Shown here: in pieces, positions 1 through 9,300 of the stretch
Numbering within the stretch: the stretch's first letter is position 1
Layout: each line of letters starts with the position of its first letter
NCBI GenBank assembly: GCA_025929075.1
Contig: JAICMS010000004.1
Coordinates: 1-55,025 of the forward strand
Source: Propionibacteriales bacterium
GTDB taxonomy: Bacteria > Actinomycetota > Actinomycetes > Propionibacteriales > Nocardioidaceae
Direction of reading: 5' to 3'
DNA length: 55,025 nucleotides
Translations under genes and position numbers: made by a program
The notes under the pieces: model-generated
Database searches by the model: none
What the model was told of the DNA's origin: nothing
The model's input: only the letters and a program-made list of their open reading frames with translations

Positions 1-208
1 GGAGGAGCAGCACCTGCTGGCCACCGAGCGCAAGGTCGAGGCGTTGTGGAAGGCGATTCAGCGGGCCATGGAGACCGGTGAGTGGCGACCCAATCCCTCG
101 CGGCTGTGTGATTGGTGTGACCACAAGCCGATCTGCCCCGCCTTCGGCGGCACCCCGCCTCCGCTCCCGGAGCTGGCAGTAGCGGCACCAGTCGAGCCGG
201 CTCAGTAG
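1..208 (+). CDS. RecB-like PD-(D/E)XK nuclease, 3' end only
   Basis: Only the last 68 codons are present, read from base 2 to the TAG at 206-208. The tail contains C-x2-C-x5-C (RLCDWC then PIC), the cysteine pattern that closes the 4Fe-4S cluster at the C-terminus of Cas4/AddB/RecB-like nucleases (PDDEXK_1 family), followed by a short Pro/Ala-rich end. The catalytic core lies outside the window, so activity cannot be judged. It converges on the peptide-transporter ATPase gene and the two stop regions overlap by 7 bases. Mycobacteria also carry a RecB-like exonuclease gene near metH, PAC2 and mshC, which supports the call. Confidence 0.75.
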   Translation, partial: EEQHLLATERKVEALWKAIQRAMETGEWRPNPSRLCDWCDHKPICPAFGGTPPPLPELAVAAPVEPAQ

Positions 209-1494
209 AGCAGGCAGGCGACCTCCACGTCGCCGTTTCGACGCAACACCGGATCCTCCCCGGAGTGGAAGCGGACCCGGACACCCTCCGGCTCCTCGCT
301 GATCTCGTCCACTCCCTCCCAGAACCGCGCTCCCTGATCCTCCCGGCGGACCTCGGACAGCAGGGCGACGAGGTCAGTGGGCGAGGCGTCGGTCGACGGG
401 CGGAGCACCGTCTCGCTCCCGCCGTCGGCACTGATGTCGTCGAGATTGGCGATCCGGCTGCGCTCGAGGTCGTAGGTCGAGGGGCTGGTGCGGAGCCAGT
501 GACCTTCAAGAGTGGCGACGAGGTCCCGAGGCTCCCACCCGCACCTGTCGAACGCGACCGGGCAACGCGGGTGGAACGAGCACCCGCTGGGCGGGCGCGA
601 GGCGTCGGGTATCTCACCCCTGAGAAGGTCTGCGGTCTTCGGCCGGCTCGGGTCGGGGTCGGGTATGGCGGCCAGCAGCGCCCTGGTGTACGGGTGCCGG
701 GGATTCTCGAAGATCTCGTTGGTGTCCCCGATCTCGACGATCCGGCCGAGGTACATGATCGCGATCCGGTTGCAGAAGAACTTCGCACTCGCCAGGTCGT
801 GGGTGATGTAGACGTAGGTGAGGTCGAGCTGGTCCTTCAGGTCGAGCATCAGCGTCAGGATCTTGGCCCGCACGCTCATGTCCAGCATAGAGATCGGTTC
901 GTCGGCGATCAGCACCGCAGGATCCATGATGATCGCCCGGGCGATGACGACCCGCTGCTTCTGTCCTCCGGAGAGGTCGCTCGGGTACTTCGACAGGAAC
1001 AGCTCGACCGGCGAGAGGCCGACCCGTTCCAGCGCCTCCACCACCCTCGGGCGGCGCTCGCCGGCGGGCACACCATGGATACGCAACGGGTCGGTGACCG
1101 CCTGCTCGACGGTCATCGCCGGGTTCAGCGCCGCGGAGGGGTCCTGGAACACCATCTGCACATGCCGTCGAAGCTCCCGCAGCCGCCGGCCGGACAGCGT
1201 CGCCAGGTCCTGTCCGCGGAACCAGATTGATCCTTCGCTGATTGGCGCCAACCCCAGCAGCGCCCTGCCGAGGGAGGACTTGCCACTGCCGCTCTCGCCC
1301 ACCAGGCCGACCACCTCGCCACGCTGCAGGCTGAGGTTGACGCCGTCTACGGCCCTCACCCTCCCGCCTCCGCGGCCGAACAGCCGACCGAGGAGGTTGC
1401 CGCCCAGGTCGAAGTGCACCGACAGCTGGCGGATGTCGAGGACGGCCTCGGTCTGTCGGGGCGAGGACAAGGCGGTATCAGGCTTCGTCGGCAA
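202..1494 (-). CDS. Oligopeptide/dipeptide ABC transporter ATP-binding protein (OppF/DppF type)
   Basis: Second ATPase of the importer. Walker A GESGSGKSS lies near residue 70, the signature LSGGQKQR and Walker B VLIADEP follow, and the switch region reads YITHDLA. After the ATPase come the oligopeptide-type C-terminal signs: HPYTRALL and the cysteine motif GCSFHPRCP. Roughly 100 further residues make this subunit longer than usual, with no motif I recognise. I chose the TTG at 1494-1492 because AGAGGAGA lies 6-7 bases before it; a GTG at 1530 has no such site and would overlap the upstream ATPase by 53 bases instead of 17. It is the last gene of the five-gene operon and its stop overlaps the convergent nuclease gene. 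Confidence 0.9.
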   Translation of the reverse strand: MPTKPDTALSSPRQTEAVLDIRQLSVHFDLGGNLLGRLFGRGGGRVRAVDGVNLSLQRGEVVGLVGESGSGKSSLGRALLGLAPISEGSIWFRGQDLATLSGRRLRELRRHVQMVFQDPSAALNPAMTVEQAVTDPLRIHGVPAGERRPRVVEALERVGLSPVELFLSKYPSDLSGGQKQRVVIARAIIMDPAVLIADEPISMLDMSVRAKILTLMLDLKDQLDLTYVYITHDLASAKFFCNRIAIMYLGRIVEIGDTNEIFENPRHPYTRALLAAIPDPDPSRPKTADLLRGEIPDASRPPSGCSFHPRCPVAFDRCGWEPRDLVATLEGHWLRTSPSTYDLERSRIANLDDISADGGSETVLRPSTDASPTDLVALLSEVRREDQGARFWEGVDEISEEPEGVRVRFHSGEDPVLRRNGDVEVACLLY

Positions 1495-2536
1495 CGCCGA
1501 TCTCCTCTCGTTCGAGCCGCTCAGTGCCACCGGGAGGGATCAGCTCATCGGGGCCTGACAGCCAACACTCGACGGAACCGCCGCCTTGTCGCACGGTCTG
1601 GACCGGGTCGTGGCCGGCGCAAACCCGCATCGCGTCGGGGCAGCGAGGATGGAACCGGCAGCCCGGCGGGGGGTCGATGAGGTCGGGCGGCGAGCCCGGG
1701 ATGTAATTCAGCCCGGTGGTGGACAGGCTGATGGTCGAACGCAGGAGCTCCCGGGTATACGGGTGTTGCGGCTTGCCGAAGACCGAGGTGACGCTCCCCT
1801 GCTCCACGATCTGCCCGGCATACATGACCGCGACCCGATCGCAGGCCTCCGCGACGATCCCCAAGTTGTGGGTGATCAGTAGGAGAGCGGTGTCGAAGTT
1901 GCGCCGCAGGTCGTTCAGGATCCCAATGATCTGCGCCTCCACCAGCACATCGAGCGCAGTCGTCGGCTCGTCCGCGACGATGAATGCCGGCCGCAGCACG
2001 AGAGCGAGGGCGATCATCAGCCGCTGCCGCATGCCGCCGGAGAACTCGTGCGGGTAGGACCGGTAGCGCGTCGGCGGGATGCCCATCAGGCGAAGCGCCT
2101 CGAGCGCACGCTCCCGGATTTCGGACTTGCTCAGGTCTGGCTCGTGCTGGGCGATGGTCTCCTGGAAATGCTCAGAGATCCGCATGAGTGGGTTGAGCCG
2201 AGTCAGCGGCTCCTGGAAGATCATCCCGACACTGGTGCCCCGGAGCCCGTACGCCTCCCGTTCCGACATCCGGAGGATGTCCCGCCCCCGGAAGAGCACC
2301 TGACCGTCACGCTTGGCGCCGGCCGGCAGCAGTCCCATCAGCCCGCGACCAAGAGTCGACTTGCCGCAGCCCGACTCACCCACCAGGCCCAGCGTCTCGC
2401 CGGGAGAAAGCCGCAGACTGACGCCGTCGACGGCCTGAATTGCGCCCCGAGTGGTGCCATACCAGACGCGCAGATCCGTCACGTCGATGACCGGAGTACT
2501 CCGGTCGAAGGGCGATCCTTCGATGGCCGGTGTCAC
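1478..2536 (-). CDS. Oligopeptide/dipeptide ABC transporter ATP-binding protein (OppD/DppD type)
   Basis: First ATPase of the peptide importer, 352 residues. It shows Walker [10 protein letters not shown] near residue 53, Q-loop [12 protein letters not shown], signature FSGGMRQR, Walker [13 protein letters not shown] and the H-loop ITHNLG. The C-terminal oligopeptide domain has HPYTRELL and the Cys-containing [12 protein letters not shown]. The GTG start at 2536 overlaps the TGA of the upstream permease gene (GTGA), the usual sign of translational coupling. With the following ATPase it should form the cytoplasmic heterodimer powering the two permeases. It is clearly an Opp/Dpp-type protein, but the transported peptide cannot be told from the sequence. 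Confidence 0.93.
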   Translation of the reverse strand: MTPAIEGSPFDRSTPVIDVTDLRVWYGTTRGAIQAVDGVSLRLSPGETLGLVGESGCGKSTLGRGLMGLLPAGAKRDGQVLFRGRDILRMSEREAYGLRGTSVGMIFQEPLTRLNPLMRISEHFQETIAQHEPDLSKSEIRERALEALRLMGIPPTRYRSYPHEFSGGMRQRLMIALALVLRPAFIVADEPTTALDVLVEAQIIGILNDLRRNFDTALLLITHNLGIVAEACDRVAVMYAGQIVEQGSVTSVFGKPQHPYTRELLRSTISLSTTGLNYIPGSPPDLIDPPPGCRFHPRCPDAMRVCAGHDPVQTVRQGGGSVECWLSGPDELIPPGGTERLEREEIGVADEA

Positions 2537-3540
2537 GTGGTCGACTCTCCCTCCAGCGAAGGTGCGGGGGCGGTCGTGGTCGTCGAGACCTCATCGCGGG
2601 AGCGCGGCGGCATGACAACGGGCAGCAGCCGGCGCTTGCGCAGCACCGGGTTCACCGTCTCGTTCAGGCCTTCGCCGACCAACGTGAGTCCGGTCACCAG
2701 CAGCACGATGGCCAGGCCTGGATACAGCGACGTCCACCAAACCCCGATGCCGGCGTCGTCGAGAGCCCGCTGCAGGTCGTATCCCCACTCGGCGGCCTCG
2801 TTCGGCTGAATCCCGATGCCGAGGAAACCGAGTCCGGCCAAGGTGAGGATCGCGTCAGCGGCATTCAGTGTGCCGATGACCGGCACGCTCTGGATGACAT
2901 TGCCGAACAGGTACCTCCGCATCACGACTCCCCCGCTGGCCCCCAGCGCACGGGCAGCTTCGACGTAGGTCGCCTGTTTGGCGCTGATCGTGGTGTTGCG
3001 TACGACGCGGAAGTACTGCGGAATGTAGATCACCGTCAGCGACATCGCAGCCGCGATGATGCCGCTCGAAAAGAAGAGCACGCTTGTCCCGATCACGTTG
3101 GTGAAGAGGAACGCGCACACGATCGCGAGCAGGAACGACGGGAACGCGTAGAGCGAGTCCATCACCAACACCAGCAGCCGGTCCGCCCAGCCGCCGACGT
3201 AGCCGGAGAGGATGCCGAGCACAAGCCCGATGACCAGGGACGCGATCACTGCAAGGGTGACTACCTCCAGCGCAGTCCGGGAGCCCCAGATGACGCGCGA
3301 GAGCACGTCGGTCTGCAAGTCGGTGGTACCGAACCAATGGTGCGAGTTGGGGTGGCCGAGCTTCGCGAAGTCACCGTGCGGTCCTTTGAAGGTAGCGAAC
3401 CCGTACGGCGCCAGCCAGGGTGCGAAGATCGCGAAGACGAGGAAAACACCAGAGATGGCCACACCAACCCCAAGCATCCACCGCGCCACTCCCTGCGTTC
3501 GTGAGAACGGCGAGACGATCGCGTTGAGCAGGCCACGCAT
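2533..3540 (-). CDS. Peptide ABC transporter permease (OppC/DppC type)
   Basis: A 335-residue inner-membrane permease. An N-terminal membrane segment (about residues 22-47, ISGVFLVFAIFAPWLAPYG) is followed by the OppC-like periplasmic stretch HHWFGTTDLQTDVLSRVIWGSR, typical of this subunit, and five more hydrophobic segments. The cytoplasmic EAA loop is present as YVEAARALGASGGVVMRRYL near residue 200. The basic, Ser/Thr-rich C-terminal tail of about 40 residues is longer than usual. Its ATG start shares one base with the stop of the upstream permease (TGATG). It pairs with the DppB-type permease encoded just before it. Confidence 0.93.
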   Translation of the reverse strand: MRGLLNAIVSPFSRTQGVARWMLGVGVAISGVFLVFAIFAPWLAPYGFATFKGPHGDFAKLGHPNSHHWFGTTDLQTDVLSRVIWGSRTALEVVTLAVIASLVIGLVLGILSGYVGGWADRLLVLVMDSLYAFPSFLLAIVCAFLFTNVIGTSVLFFSSGIIAAAMSLTVIYIPQYFRVVRNTTISAKQATYVEAARALGASGGVVMRRYLFGNVIQSVPVIGTLNAADAILTLAGLGFLGIGIQPNEAAEWGYDLQRALDDAGIGVWWTSLYPGLAIVLLVTGLTLVGEGLNETVNPVLRKRRLLPVVMPPRSRDEVSTTTTAPAPSLEGESTT

Positions 3541-4565
3541 CAGAACCTCACTCGTGGATCGATCAGGGCGTTCACGATGTCGATGAGCACACTGACGACG
3601 ATCACCACCAGCGCGAAGATCGTGATGATGCCCTGCACCGCACCGTAATCACGGCCAAGGATGTACTGCACGAGCTTCTGGCCGAGCCCGGGCCAGTTGA
3701 ATGTCGTCTCCGTCAGTACGGCACCGGAGAGCAGCAGCGCCACCTGCAGTCCGATCACTGTGATGACAGGAACCAGCGCGTTGCGCAGGGCGTGGTTCCG
3801 CATCACCTTGCCACGGGCGATCCCACGCGCCTGCGCCGCCTCGACGTAGTCGCTCTGCACCGTCTGCAGGATGTTGACTCGGACCAAGCGTATGAACACG
3901 CCGCAGATTCCGACGCCGAGGGTAAGTGCGGGCAGGGCGATGTGCTTCAGCACGTCCCCGATCGATGCCGGGTCTCCGCTGAGGAAGGCGTCGATCAACA
4001 AAATGTGGGTGCGCTCCGGAACGATGAAAAGTGTCTCCGGCGAAGCCTCGCCACCGGTCGGAAGTCCGAGATGCGGGGCGACGAAGATCTGGAGCAACAG
4101 CCCCGAGAAGAAGATGGGGGTCGCATACGTCACGATGCCGAAGATCCGGATCACCACGTCGGGAAACGTGTCCCGCAACCGGCCGGCGAGCAGGCCGAGC
4201 GGGATCCCGAGGAGCAGCGCCACGATGAAAGCCGCCAGCGTAAGGGACACCGTGGCGCCGCCGTTGTCACGCACCACATCGATCACCGGCTGGTTGTCGG
4301 TGAACGTGGTTCCGAAGTTGAGGTGGAGCACAGAGGAGAGGTAGTCCCAGTACTGCACGATCAGCGGCTTGTCCAAGCCGGCTCGGTGCTTGGCCGCCGC
4401 CAGCGCCTGCGGCGACAGTTTGCCGCCGAGCGCGGCGGAGATCGGGTCCCCCGGAGCGACGCGCATCAGCAGGAAGACCATCGTCATCAAGATCCACATC
4501 ATCGGGATGACGAGCAGCAGCCGCTGAACGATGTAGCGAGGCAGCGAGCCCGATGAAGCGCTCAT
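3540..4565 (-). CDS. Peptide ABC transporter permease (OppB/DppB type)
   Basis: A 341-residue permease with the DppB-type start: an N-terminal membrane helix (VIPMMWILMTMVFLLM) followed by VAPGDPIS, then five further hydrophobic segments. The EAA loop reads YVEAAQARGIARGKVMRNHA near residue 230. The ATG at 4565 is preceded by AAAGG at a suitable distance. It is the first permease gene after the binding protein, separated from it by 84 bases that hold a strong hairpin, so permease expression may be set lower than that of the binding protein. Confidence 0.93.
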   Translation of the reverse strand: MSASSGSLPRYIVQRLLLVIPMMWILMTMVFLLMRVAPGDPISAALGGKLSPQALAAAKHRAGLDKPLIVQYWDYLSSVLHLNFGTTFTDNQPVIDVVRDNGGATVSLTLAAFIVALLLGIPLGLLAGRLRDTFPDVVIRIFGIVTYATPIFFSGLLLQIFVAPHLGLPTGGEASPETLFIVPERTHILLIDAFLSGDPASIGDVLKHIALPALTLGVGICGVFIRLVRVNILQTVQSDYVEAAQARGIARGKVMRNHALRNALVPVITVIGLQVALLLSGAVLTETTFNWPGLGQKLVQYILGRDYGAVQGIITIFALVVIVVSVLIDIVNALIDPRVRF

Positions 4566-4584
4566 ACATGCCTTTCTACGAATC

Positions 4585-4622
4585 GCGCTGGGGAGGGGCT
4601 GGAGTCAGCCCCTCCCCAGCGC
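4585..4622 (-). terminator. 17-bp perfect hairpin between binding-protein and permease genes
   Basis: The arms 4585-4601 and 4606-4622 are exact reverse complements (17 bp, mostly G:C) around the 4-base loop GAGT. It lies just after the stop of the solute-binding protein gene and before dppB. No T-run follows on the minus strand, so it is better read as a partial terminator or mRNA-stabilising hairpin than as a full stop signal. Confidence 0.7.
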
Positions 4623-4649
4623 GTGAGTTCCGCGCGTCGCTCCGAGGGC

Positions 4650-6263
4650 TCAGCCCTTCGAGATCGTCCAAAGCCGGAAGATGTAGGCCGGGTCGAGCGT
4701 CTGCTTGACGCCCTTCATCCCGTCGACGTAGACGGCGGTGTTGTTGCCGACCCAGCTCGGGATGAACGGCACGTCGCGGGCCGCGATCTCCTGCATCTTG
4801 GCGAAGTCCTGGTCGCGGCTGCTCTGGTCGGTGGTGCCCAGCTCGTGGGCCGCCAGCGCGTCGACCTGCTTGTTGTCGTAGCCGTTCTGGAAGAAGCCGC
4901 CCTTGACCATGAAAGGCGACAGGTAGTCGTCGGCGTCCGGATAGTCCGGGTACCAGCCGAGCATCCACAGGTCGTAGGCGCCCTGCTTGTAGATCGTCTG
5001 GTACGTGTCCCATTCGGCGCTCTTGACGGTGACCGTGAACAGGCCGCTGGCCTGGAGCTCGCGACTCAGCTCGGTGGCCTCGTCGACCGCGTTCGGGCCG
5101 TAGTGGCTCGGCGTGTAACCGAGCGTGATGCTGACGGGGGTGCTCACTCCGGCCGCCTGCAGGGTCTGCTTGGCTGCACTCACGTTCGGCGTGGCGCCGT
5201 AGGCATCCTTGAACGCCTGCGTCGCGCCCTGCATACCGGGCGGCACGATCGAGTAGAGCGGAGTCACGGTGTTGTCGTAGGCGTTCTTCGCGATCGCGGC
5301 CCGGTCGATGATCTGTGCCGCTGCTTGCCGGACCGCCAGACTCTTGCCCGGCCCGCTGTTGGTGCGCCAGACCCAATACCGGATCGCGGCGCCGGCACCG
5401 GTAGCCACGGTCAGATCGCTCTGCTTCTTCAACGCCGCGAGGTCGGTCGGCCCGAGGGTGTCCCAGGCCACGTCGATCTCCTTGTTCTGGATCGCGAGCT
5501 TCAGGCCCGAGGAGTCGGAGTAATAGGAGATGAACACCTGGGAGGCCTTCGGCGCCCGGTCGCCTGTGTAGTTGGGGTTCGCCTCCAGCGTCGCCTGCTG
5601 ACCTGCCTGGTACTGCGTCAGCTTGTACGGGCCGGAGCCGATGACCTGGTCGTCGGGGAGCTTCTTGTCCATCGGGAAGACCTTGTGGTCCACGATGGCT
5701 CCGACGCCCGGGTAGGTGATCAGGGCCTGGAAGGTCACGTCCGGCCGGTTGAGGTGGAAGACCACCGTCCGGGCGTCGGGCGTGTCGATCGCGCCGGGCG
5801 CCAACCCCGTCACGTTGCCCTTCTTGTCGGTCTGGGCGATGTCGCCGAGCAGGTAGATCGCAGCGCCGTTCGGGTCACCGATGTTCAAGGCCCGCTCGAA
5901 GCTGTACTTGACGTCGGCCGAGGTGAGTGGGTCCCCGTTGGAGAACTTCAGGCCGGGCTTCAGCTTGCAGGTGAAGGTCTTCGGGTCGCTGTAGCTGCAA
6001 CTCTGTGCGGCGTCACCGACCGGCGTGGTGCTGCCCGGCGGGATGGTCAGCAGCGTCTGGAAGATGCTGTACTGCAACGTCGACGAACCGAGGTCGTAGG
6101 AACCGGCCGGGTCGACGGCGGTGACCGTGTCGGTCGTGCCCATCGTGAAGCTGCCGCCACCACCGCTACTGCCGTTGCCGTTGCTGTTGGATCCGCAGGC
6201 GGCGAGTGTCGCGACCAGTGCGGCCGCCCCACCCACTGCGAGGATCTTGTCGAGTTTGCGCAC
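4650..6263 (-). CDS. Peptide ABC transporter substrate-binding lipoprotein (SBP_bac_5 family)
   Basis: An extracellular solute-binding protein of family 5, 537 residues, that captures peptides for the DppBCDF-type importer encoded after it. I start it at the GTG at 6263 because GGGAG sits about 7 bases upstream. This gives a compact lipoprotein signal: KLDK, a hydrophobic stretch and the lipobox LAAC with Cys at about residue 23, then a Gly/Ser/Asn-rich linker. Family features include FTCKLKPGLKFSNGDPLTSADVKYSFER in the first lobe and the C-terminal LGWYPDYPDADDYLSPF region. An in-frame ATG at 6299 would put a charged stretch before the signal and is less likely. Confidence 0.93.
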   Translation of the reverse strand: MRKLDKILAVGGAAALVATLAACGSNSNGNGSSGGGGSFTMGTTDTVTAVDPAGSYDLGSSTLQYSIFQTLLTIPPGSTTPVGDAAQSCSYSDPKTFTCKLKPGLKFSNGDPLTSADVKYSFERALNIGDPNGAAIYLLGDIAQTDKKGNVTGLAPGAIDTPDARTVVFHLNRPDVTFQALITYPGVGAIVDHKVFPMDKKLPDDQVIGSGPYKLTQYQAGQQATLEANPNYTGDRAPKASQVFISYYSDSSGLKLAIQNKEIDVAWDTLGPTDLAALKKQSDLTVATGAGAAIRYWVWRTNSGPGKSLAVRQAAAQIIDRAAIAKNAYDNTVTPLYSIVPPGMQGATQAFKDAYGATPNVSAAKQTLQAAGVSTPVSITLGYTPSHYGPNAVDEATELSRELQASGLFTVTVKSAEWDTYQTIYKQGAYDLWMLGWYPDYPDADDYLSPFMVKGGFFQNGYDNKQVDALAAHELGTTDQSSRDQDFAKMQEIAARDVPFIPSWVGNNTAVYVDGMKGVKQTLDPAYIFRLWTISKG

Positions 6264-6311
6264 TTTCCGCTCCCTGTTCGAAGTGGCGCTACCGCCCAAG
6301 TTGATTAGTGG

Positions 6312-6341
6312 ACCCTAGTTGGTCGTGCGCTCCGATGTCAC
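6312..6341 (-). promoter_or_regulatory. Likely promoter of the peptide-transporter operon
   Basis: On the minus strand GTGACA (6341-6336) and TAGGGT (6317-6312) are separated by 18 bases, a fair sigma-70-type promoter. It lies about 50 bases before the GTG start at 6263, leaving a leader that carries the GGGAG ribosome site. Confidence 0.5.
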
Positions 6342-6349
6342 CCGGACAC

Positions 6350-6366
6350 GGTCACGACATGGTCAC
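6350..6366. repeat. Tandem GGTCAC repeats upstream of the transporter promoter
   Basis: GGTCAC occurs at 6350-6355 and again at 6361-6366, an 11-base phase (about one helical turn). A related TGTCAC at 6336-6341 coincides with the proposed -35. This arrangement fits a regulator site, but no regulator gene is next to it. Confidence 0.35.
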
Positions 6367-6390
6367 CGTTTGCTACCTGGAGACCATTTC

Positions 6391-9300
6391 CTAGCGTGCG
6401 TTGAAGTACTTCGCCTCGGGGTGATGGACGACGATCGCGTCGGTCGACTGCTCGGGGTGCAGCTGGCATTCCTCGCTCAGCGTCACCCCTATCTGGTCGG
6501 CGTCGACGAGACCGACCAGTTTGGCCCGGTCCTCGAGATCGGGACAGGCCGGGTAGCCGAAGCTGTACCGCGACCCCCGGTAGCCCTGCCGGAACACCTC
6601 GCCGAGGTCGGCGGAGTCGTCGGCACCGAAGCCCAGTTCGGACCGGACCCGGGCGTGCCAGAACTCCGCCAGCGCTTCGGTCAACTGCACAGAGAGCCCG
6701 TGCAGCTCCAGGTAGTCGCGGTAGGCACCCTTGGCGAACAGTTCAGCGGTCACGGCGCTGACCCGGCTGCCCATCGTCACGACCTGCAACGCCACGACGT
6801 CGGCCTCCCCGCTGTCATGTGGTCGGAAGAAGTCGGCGAGGCAGAGGAACCTGTCCCGTCGCTGACGCGGGAAGCGGAACCTCGCCAGTTCAGTCGAGCG
6901 GTCGGTCGGGTCGAGGACGACCAGGTCGTCGCCCTCCGACCAGCACGGCCAGTAGCCGTAGCGGACCGCCGGCTCGAGGATCTGCTCGGTGGCGATCCGG
7001 TCCAGCCACGCTCGCAGCCTCGGTCTGCCCTCGGCGGCGACGAGGTCGTCGTACGACGGCCCCTGACCGCGCGAACCGCGCAAGCCCCACTGACCGAGGA
7101 AGGTCGCCCGCTCGTCGAGGTAGGCGGCGAAGTCCGCGAGCGGCACGCCCCTGACGGTCCGCGGTCCCCAGAACGGGGGCTCGGGCACCGGATGGGTGCG
7201 GCTGACGTCTGACCGTCCTGGTGCCACCGGTTCGCCCGCAACGACCGCTGGGGCGTCAACGCGAACGCGCCGGGGTCGCAGTGGCGGGAGCGCAGCGTCG
7301 GGCTCCCCGCGCTTGACCGCCATCACCGCGTCCATCAGTCGCAGGCCCTCGAACGCGTCTCGTGCGTATCTCACCTCACCGTCGTAGAGCCCGGCGAGGT
7401 CGTTCTCGACGTACGCCCGGGTCAGCGCTGCTCCACCGAGGAGCACCGGCCAGCGCCCGGCCGCCGCTCGGGAGTTGATCTCCTCGAGGTTCTCCTTCAT
7501 CACCACGGTGCTCTTGACGAGGAGTCCGGACATGCCTATCGCGTCGGCGTCGTTGTCCTCTGCGGCCGCAAGGATGCTGCTGATCGGCTGCTTTATGCCG
7601 AGGTTGACGACGGTGTAGCCGTTGTTGGACAAGATGATGTCGACGAGGTTCTTGCCGATGTCATGGACGTCGCCTTTGACGGTGGCCAGCACGATCGTGC
7701 CGCGGCCGCGGTCGTCGACCTTGTCCATCGCGGGTTCGAGATGTGCGACCGACGCCTTCATGACCTCCGCCGACTGCAGCACGAACGGAAGTTGCATCTC
7801 ACCGGCTCCGAAGAGGTCGCCCACGACCTTCATCCCGGCCAGCAGGTCGTCATTGACGATGTCCAGCGCTGGCCGGCCGGTGGCCAGTGCTTCGTCGAGG
7901 TCGCCTTCGAGGCCGGCGCGAACGCCGTCGATGATCCGGCGTTGCAGCCGTTCGGAGAGCGGGAGTCCGGCGAGTTCCTCGGCGAGGCTTCGCCGGCTCT
8001 GCAGCTGGTCGGCAGTCGCGAACAGCTCGAGCAGCCGGGCAAGCGGGTCGTAGCCGTTCCGGCGGCGGTCGTGCACGAGGTCGAGCGCAGTCTGCCGCTG
8101 GTCGTCGGGGATGCGGGACAGCGGCAGGATGCGGGCCGCATGAATGATCGCCGAGTCCAGACCCGCCTTGACGCACTCGTGGAGGAACACCGAGTTCAGG
8201 ACGGCGCGGGCGACGGGTGACAGCCCGAACGAGACGTTGGACACGCCCAATGTCGTCTGCACGCGGGGGAACCGACGCTTGACCTCCGCGATCGCGTCTA
8301 TCGTTTCGAGGGCATCGCGGCGGGTCTCTTCCTGACCGGTGGCGATCGGAAAGGTGAGGCAGTCGACGATGACGTCGTCGGGGGCCATGCCCCACCTGCC
8401 GGTCAGGTCGTCGATCAGCCGGCTCGCCACGGCGACCTTGCGCTCGGCGGTGCGGGCCTGTCCCTCCTCGTCGATCGTCAGCGCCACCACCGCGGCCCCG
8501 TGCTCGGTGACCAGCGGCATCACCTGCGCGAAGCGAGACCCCGGGCCGTCGCCGTCCTCGTAGTTGACCGAGTTGACGATGCAGCGGCCGCCGAACGCCT
8601 CCAGACCGGCCTCGACGACCGCCGGCTCGGTCGAGTCGATCATGATCGGCAGCGTGGACGACGTCGCCAGCCGTGGCGCCAGCTGGCGCATGTCGGCGAC
8701 ACCATCCCGGCCGACGTAGTCGACGCAGAGGTCCAGCACATGCGCGCCGTCGCGGATCTGGGCCCGGGCGATGTCCACACAGTCGTCCCAGCGGCCGCCA
8801 AGCATGGCCTCGCGGAACGCCTTGCTGCCGTTGGCGTTCGTGCGCTCGCCGATGGACAGATATGAGGTCTCCTGACGGAACGGCACCTGTTGGTAGAGCG
8901 ACGAGACGGCAGGCTCTGGCCGCGGCCGACGGCCGGTCACCGGCCGACCGCCCACCCGCTCGACGACCGCGAAGACATGTTCGGGCGTCGTCCCGCAACA
9001 GCCGCCGACCAGCGCCAGTCCGAAGTCGCGGGTGAACGTGTCGTGGGCGTCGGCAAGCTCCTGGGGCGTCAGCGGGTAGCGCGCACCGTCGGTGGTCAGC
9101 TGCGGCAACCCGGCGTTGGGCATGCAGCTTAGGCCGATCCGTGTGGAGCGGGACAGATGCCGGAGGTGCTCGCTCATCTCGCTGGGGCCGGTCGCGCAGT
9201 TGAGCCCGATCAGGTCGATGCCGAGCGGCTCCAGCGCGGTGAGCGCAGCGCCGATCTCGGTGCCGAGGAGCATGGTGCCCGTCGTCTCGACGGTCACGCT

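Noticed and set aside
4623-6308. Long open frame on the plus strand opposite the binding-protein gene
   Set aside because: High-GC shadow frame. The minus strand has clear family motifs and lipoprotein signal; the plus-strand product has no recognisable motif.
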